Under the pieces are notes generated by a model. That model searched no databases, was not told the DNA's origin, and was given only the letters and a program-made list of their open reading frames with translations. This document shows positions 22,021-24,337 of a stretch of DNA of 24,337 nucleotides, one piece after another. This DNA comes from a virus, in IMG/VR virus record IMGVR_UViG_3300017772_000123, positions 1 through 24,337 of that record; one strand, 5' to 3'. Positions within the stretch are counted from its first letter, which is position 1. Each line of letters starts with the position of its first letter. A program made the translations under genes and the position numbers.

Positions 22021-22212
22021 ATGTTAAAGAAACTACAAAATTGGTTAATGAATGTTGCTGCTAAATGGATTTGGATAGCAATCATGTTTCCAATCAGAGC
22101 ATTTTTAGGATTGATGTATGCAATCGCTAGAAATATGCCAGAGAAAGTAGAATTACCTTACGAACTAAAACGTAAAGAAACTAAAAACAATATATTCAAT
22201 ATGGGAGAATAA
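22021..22212 (+). CDS. Small membrane or amphipathic-helix protein
   Basis: A 63-residue protein with a strong Shine-Dalgarno AGGAGG at 22010-22015; the ATG at 22021 is chosen over an overlapping GTG inside that site. Residues 5-38 (LQNWLMNVAAKWIWIAIMFPIRAFLGLMYAIARN) form one or two hydrophobic, Trp-rich helices, followed by a charged cytosolic tail ending FNMGE. It is most likely inserted in or lying on the inner membrane. It is the first gene of the second early operon and overlaps the next start in TAATG. Function unknown. Confidence 0.72.
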   Translation: MLKKLQNWLMNVAAKWIWIAIMFPIRAFLGLMYAIARNMPEKVELPYELKRKETKNNIFNMGE

Positions 22213-22367
22213 TGAAGTGTTTAGATTGTGGTTTTATTGAGGGTACACTATTAAAACAATTTCAAGAACAACCAGAACAAAACTATTCTTGGTATGAATT
22301 ATCAGAAATGACCGAAGTTTGTGCTAGTTGTGGAAGTGAAAATATAAAAATAGAGAAGGGAGAATAA
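22212..22367 (+). CDS. Small zinc-ribbon protein
   Basis: A 51-residue ORF: ATG at 22212, TAA at 22365-22367. It opens MKCLDCGFIEGTLLKQFQEQ and its second half has EVCASCGSENIKIEKGE, giving two CxxC knuckles (C3/C6 and C37/C40) separated by about 30 residues, a classic four-Cys zinc-ribbon. Such ribbons bind nucleic acid or transcription components. It is coupled on both sides by TAATG overlaps. No specific family can be named; an early regulator is plausible. Confidence 0.75.
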   Translation: MKCLDCGFIEGTLLKQFQEQPEQNYSWYELSEMTEVCASCGSENIKIEKGE

Positions 22368-22447
22368 TGAAGTTATTTCTAATAACTATTTTATTTTGGA
22401 CAATACTATTTGGATATTTCTATTTAACAAGAGGAGTAATGCTATGA
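22367..22447 (+). CDS. 26-residue single-helix membrane peptide
   Basis: ATG at 22367 overlaps the zinc-ribbon stop by one base; TGA ends at 22447. The peptide MKLFLITILFWTILFGYFYL continues TRGVML, almost entirely one transmembrane helix with a positive N-terminus. Its last four bases overlap the next start (ATGA), and GAGGAG near 22431 serves the following gene. Perfect coupling on both sides supports translation despite its size. Function unknown. Confidence 0.6.
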   Translation: MKLFLITILFWTILFGYFYLTRGVML

Positions 22448-22680
22448 ATAAACTTAAAGAAAGTTTTATTGATGCAATCGAAAAACTACAAGATGAATAT
22501 GGTGCTTGTAAAATAAATACTCAAGAATTTACCGAAGGTTTAAATAAATTAGGTATTTATACAGCAGAAGAAGTAGATGGACACTTAGCTACTGCAGAGG
22601 ATGCTAGAGTTCAATACAAAATGGATAATAAACAATTTGAACCTACTACTACAGTAATACCTATTCCAGAAGAAAAGTAA
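22444..22680 (+). CDS. Small hypothetical early protein, 78 residues
   Basis: The start ATG at 22444 overlaps the stop of the 26-residue peptide and has AAGAGGAG about eight bases upstream. A start at 22396 in the same frame is rejected because it would read through the membrane peptide out of its frame. Residues MNKLKESFIDAIEKLQDEYGACKINTQEFTEGLNKLGIYTAEEVDGHLA form a helical unit with EF-hand-like spacing but no full calcium loop. The end TTTVIPIPEEK is unstructured. Coupled to the next gene by TAATG. No family recognised. Confidence 0.7.
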   Translation: MNKLKESFIDAIEKLQDEYGACKINTQEFTEGLNKLGIYTAEEVDGHLATAEDARVQYKMDNKQFEPTTTVIPIPEEK

Positions 22681-22832
22681 TGTACTGCGTTATTTGGAAG
22701 AAAAATGGTAAATGGGAATTGTTTACTAATGAAGTTTGGATGCAAGAAAGTGAAGCCAAAGATTATGGCAAACGAAATAAGTTTAAAAAAAACATTGAAT
22801 GGAAGGTAGCTGATGCTGCCGAATGGTTTTAA
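22680..22832 (+). CDS. Small hypothetical early protein, 50 residues
   Basis: ATG at 22680 overlaps the previous stop; TAA ends at 22832. Sequence MYCVIWKKNGKWELFTNEVW, then MQESEAKDYGKRNKFKKNIEWKVADAAEWF. It looks like a compact beta-beta-alpha-beta unit (WKKNGKWELF, SEAKDYGKRN, EWKVADA). It is similar in pattern to many tiny phage proteins whose repeated W-x-V and A-x-x-Y-A features suggest a common fold, without known role. Tight coupling supports it. Confidence 0.7.
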   Translation: MYCVIWKKNGKWELFTNEVWMQESEAKDYGKRNKFKKNIEWKVADAAEWF

Positions 22833-22834
22833 TT

Positions 22835-23026
22835 ATGGGTGAATCGTTAAAATATTTTAGACAAAAAAAAGGTCAATGGATTTGGATTTATGATTTTGAA
22901 ACTCGTAGAGGTAGAAAAATAGAATTACAAGTTTTATTAGATAAAGTTAATTATTCTTTTAGACATGAAAATATAAAGTATTTTGCTTTAAAAAAAGAAA
23001 GAAATCAATTTAAGCTAAATTGTTAG
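22835..23026 (+). CDS. Small hypothetical early protein, 63 residues
   Basis: The ATG at 22835, two bases after the previous stop, is preferred to an in-frame ATG at 22823 that lies inside the upstream gene. The product MGESLKYFRQKKGQWIWIYDFETRRGRKIELQVLLDKVNYSFRHENIKYFALKKERNQFKLNC is basic and beta-rich, with aromatic residues in alternation. No recognised family. The stop is the left edge of a strong hairpin (23025-23046) that probably protects or separates the transcript before the DUF932 gene. Confidence 0.68.
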   Translation: MGESLKYFRQKKGQWIWIYDFETRRGRKIELQVLLDKVNYSFRHENIKYFALKKERNQFKLNC

Positions 23027-23046
23027 CCCCCACGAATGTGGGAGCT
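23025..23046 (+). terminator. Hairpin without U-tract between small genes and DUF932 gene
   Basis: AGC-C-CCCAC (23025-23033) pairs with GTGGG-A-GCT (23038-23046) around a GAAT loop, with a single C/A mismatch. No T run follows (gactcgatatg), so it is more likely an attenuator, RNA processing or stability element than a full terminator. It lies 31 bases before the DUF932 start. Confidence 0.45.
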
Positions 23047-23076
23047 GACTCGATATGAAAGAAAGAAAGAGGTGTT

Positions 23077-24006
23077 ATGCAAACAGCTATACAAATGCAA
23101 TCAAATAATAAACTCACAATAGATAAAAGTGCGTATTTTGATGTAGAGAAAAAACAACTAAATTACATGGTTGATAATATTGAAGATAGTAGATACGATT
23201 TAGAACCTGTAAATAGATATGCTTTAGTAAGAAAAGATACAGGTAAATTACTAGGTATTCATACAGATGATTACATAATTAGACCATATTCTGAATTAGC
23301 AGAAAAGGTTAATGAAGTAATTGTTGAAGCCGTACCTGATTACGAAAGATTTACTATTACACCTAAAGACCAAGTTCTTGAAGGTGGTAAAAAGTTCATT
23401 CGTACAATTAATTTTTGGGATGATGCTATTGATATAAATAACTATAAAGATGGTGGATTTCATATCAAAGGTACTGAAGAAAAAATCATACCACAATTAA
23501 GAATCTATTCATCTATGGATGGAAGATGGGGACAACAAATCATGTGGTCTTCTGTTTATGTAGTTTGTTTAAATGGAATGGTAAGACCTGATTGGACATT
23601 TGTTGTCTATAATAAACATAACGATAAACGAGATATATCTTTCACTATGAATGATTTTAAAATGGGTGTTACAGCTCATAAGGAATTAGGTGAAGATCTA
23701 TTTAAAATGATGCAAAGAAAGGTAACTAACAATGCAGTCACAAACTTATTTAGGAAAACTTTGGCAAACCGTAAAACAAAGCTTGATATTGATGACAACA
23801 GTATGCTTGTCCTTAAGCATTTGGATCACTTATGGGATCAGTATTGTAGTAAATACGGTTCTACAATTTTTGCGATTTACCAAACAGCAACTGACTGGGC
23901 AACCCACCCAATCACTAGAGGAGCAATTCACAATGTTTCGAGAAAACGAGAAAAACAAGTAGCAGAAATGATGAGATCAAATCATTGGGAGGAATTATAT
24001 GGCTAA
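23077..24006 (+). CDS. DUF932 family protein (phage/plasmid-like)
   Basis: A 309-residue protein of the DUF932 family: RYDLEPVNRYALVRKDTGKLLGIHTDDYIIRPYSELAEKVNEVI near residues 38-82, then EGGKKFIRTINFWDD, IIPQLRIYSSMDGRWGQQIMWSSVYVVCLNGMV, and a C-terminal helical region DHLWDQYCSKYGSTIFAIYQTATDWATHPITRGAIHNVSRKREKQVAEMM. The family is widespread in phages and plasmids; its biochemical role is not established. AAAGAGG lies before the ATG, behind a hairpin. Its stop overlaps the DUF6915 start by eight bases, so the two are translated together. Length is full; no disrupted motif. Confidence 0.88.
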   Translation: MQTAIQMQSNNKLTIDKSAYFDVEKKQLNYMVDNIEDSRYDLEPVNRYALVRKDTGKLLGIHTDDYIIRPYSELAEKVNEVIVEAVPDYERFTITPKDQVLEGGKKFIRTINFWDDAIDINNYKDGGFHIKGTEEKIIPQLRIYSSMDGRWGQQIMWSSVYVVCLNGMVRPDWTFVVYNKHNDKRDISFTMNDFKMGVTAHKELGEDLFKMMQRKVTNNAVTNLFRKTLANRKTKLDIDDNSMLVLKHLDHLWDQYCSKYGSTIFAIYQTATDWATHPITRGAIHNVSRKREKQVAEMMRSNHWEELYG

Positions 24007-24331
24007 TTGTTATTACCATAGTTTATCGAGTGTAAAAAAATGGGGAGGTAAACCTGAAGATTACCAACCTATTCACGATTGGTTTGATGAGAGTAAAAAA
24101 CTTACATCTCATTTTGCTCATAGAGCATTACGGCATCATGCTGAAGGATGTTTTGCTGCCGAAAAAGAATTTGGTCAAACGATAACGAATAGCGATGGAA
24201 AAGCTGTTCCAGTAAGACTAATAGCTGAAAAACATATCATCGAAGATTTAGGTTTTATACCTAGCTTTGAAGATTGGATTAAAAACGTAAGAATAGCATC
24301 ATGGATGCGGAAAGGACAACCTATATTATGA
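23999..24331 (+). CDS. DUF6915-like conserved protein
   Basis: A 110-residue protein with the pattern YYHSLSSVKKWGGKPEDYQPIHDWFDESKKLTSHFAHRALRHHAEGCFAAE, FGQTI, DGKAVPVRLIAEKHIIEDLGFIPSFEDWIKNV and a final W-M. This is the DUF6915 family, known from phages and mobile elements; conserved His and Asp residues (HDWFDES, HRALRHHAEG, EKHI.EDLG) look metal- or phosphate-binding, but no activity is known to me. GGGAGG sits about nine bases before the ATG, and the start lies inside the DUF932 3' end. It ends in TGA at 24329-24331. Confidence 0.85.
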   Translation: MANCYYHSLSSVKKWGGKPEDYQPIHDWFDESKKLTSHFAHRALRHHAEGCFAAEKEFGQTITNSDGKAVPVRLIAEKHIIEDLGFIPSFEDWIKNVRIASWMRKGQPIL

Positions 24332-24337
24332 TAGCAA
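24328..24337 (+). CDS. Possible next gene start (window edge)
   Basis: An ATG at 24328-24330 overlaps the DUF6915 stop in ATGA, the same coupling used elsewhere in this operon, with AAAGGA about 13 bases upstream. Only three codons are visible, so this is a suggestion. Confidence 0.3.

Noticed and set aside
21797-22823. Ten-base word GCTGCCGAAT shared by the non-coding region and a small gene end
   Set aside because: Shared ten-base words are expected by chance many times in a window of this size.
23732-23962. Overlapping plus-strand frame inside the DUF932 gene
   Set aside because: Shadow of the DUF932 coding sequence in another frame without its own start signal.

Overview
The window is an accessory-free stretch of an AT-rich tailed-phage genome with short-tailed (podovirus, T7-like) virion architecture. 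TerL, a T7-type portal (head-tail connector), scaffold, major capsid protein, tail tubular proteins A and B, three internal virion proteins and a fibre with a T7 gp17-type N-terminus follow one another in podovirus order. Low GC, AGA-dominated arginine codons, and a capsid and late small genes of the kind seen in marine environmental podoviruses suggest a phage of a low-GC marine bacterium, for example a SAR11-type alphaproteobacterium. The host is inference; no host gene, integrase, lysogeny gene or RNA polymerase is present in the window.

Layout. Positions 1-20678 are read on the minus strand as one late block. From its upstream end it holds TerS (20678-20304), small basic and membrane ORFs, a Ref-like HNH nuclease, TerL, a conserved protein with His and Cys motifs, small virion-associated genes, portal, a Bbp19-like protein, scaffold, capsid, a small capsid-accessory candidate, tail tubes, internal core proteins and fibres. 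Genes overlap by a few bases or abut, so most of the block is probably co-transcribed and translationally coupled. The capsid and its small partner are set apart: a promoter-like element lies upstream and a strong GNRA-loop terminator downstream, as around T7 gene 10.

Positions 20679-21016 form a divergent, GC-richer control region packed with short triloop hairpins. From 21017 to the window end, a plus-strand block of mostly very small, stop/start-coupled genes (probably early or takeover genes) runs through a perfect intrinsic terminator, a strongly folded 280-base intergenic region, and a second operon. That operon ends in a DUF932 protein coupled to a DUF6915 protein.

The most interesting signals are: (i) an element, consensus ATGTGCGTT, repeated in nearly every genuine gap upstream of late genes and, in variant form, once on the early strand; (ii) the structured non-coding region 21742-22020; (iii) the hairpin-rich GC island around terS; (iv) a clearly coding ORF after the scaffold gene that lacks any ordinary start codon; and (v) several previously easy-to-miss micro-genes (26, 45, 50, 51 and 55 codons). 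No sequence search was possible; family names rest on recognised sequence patterns.
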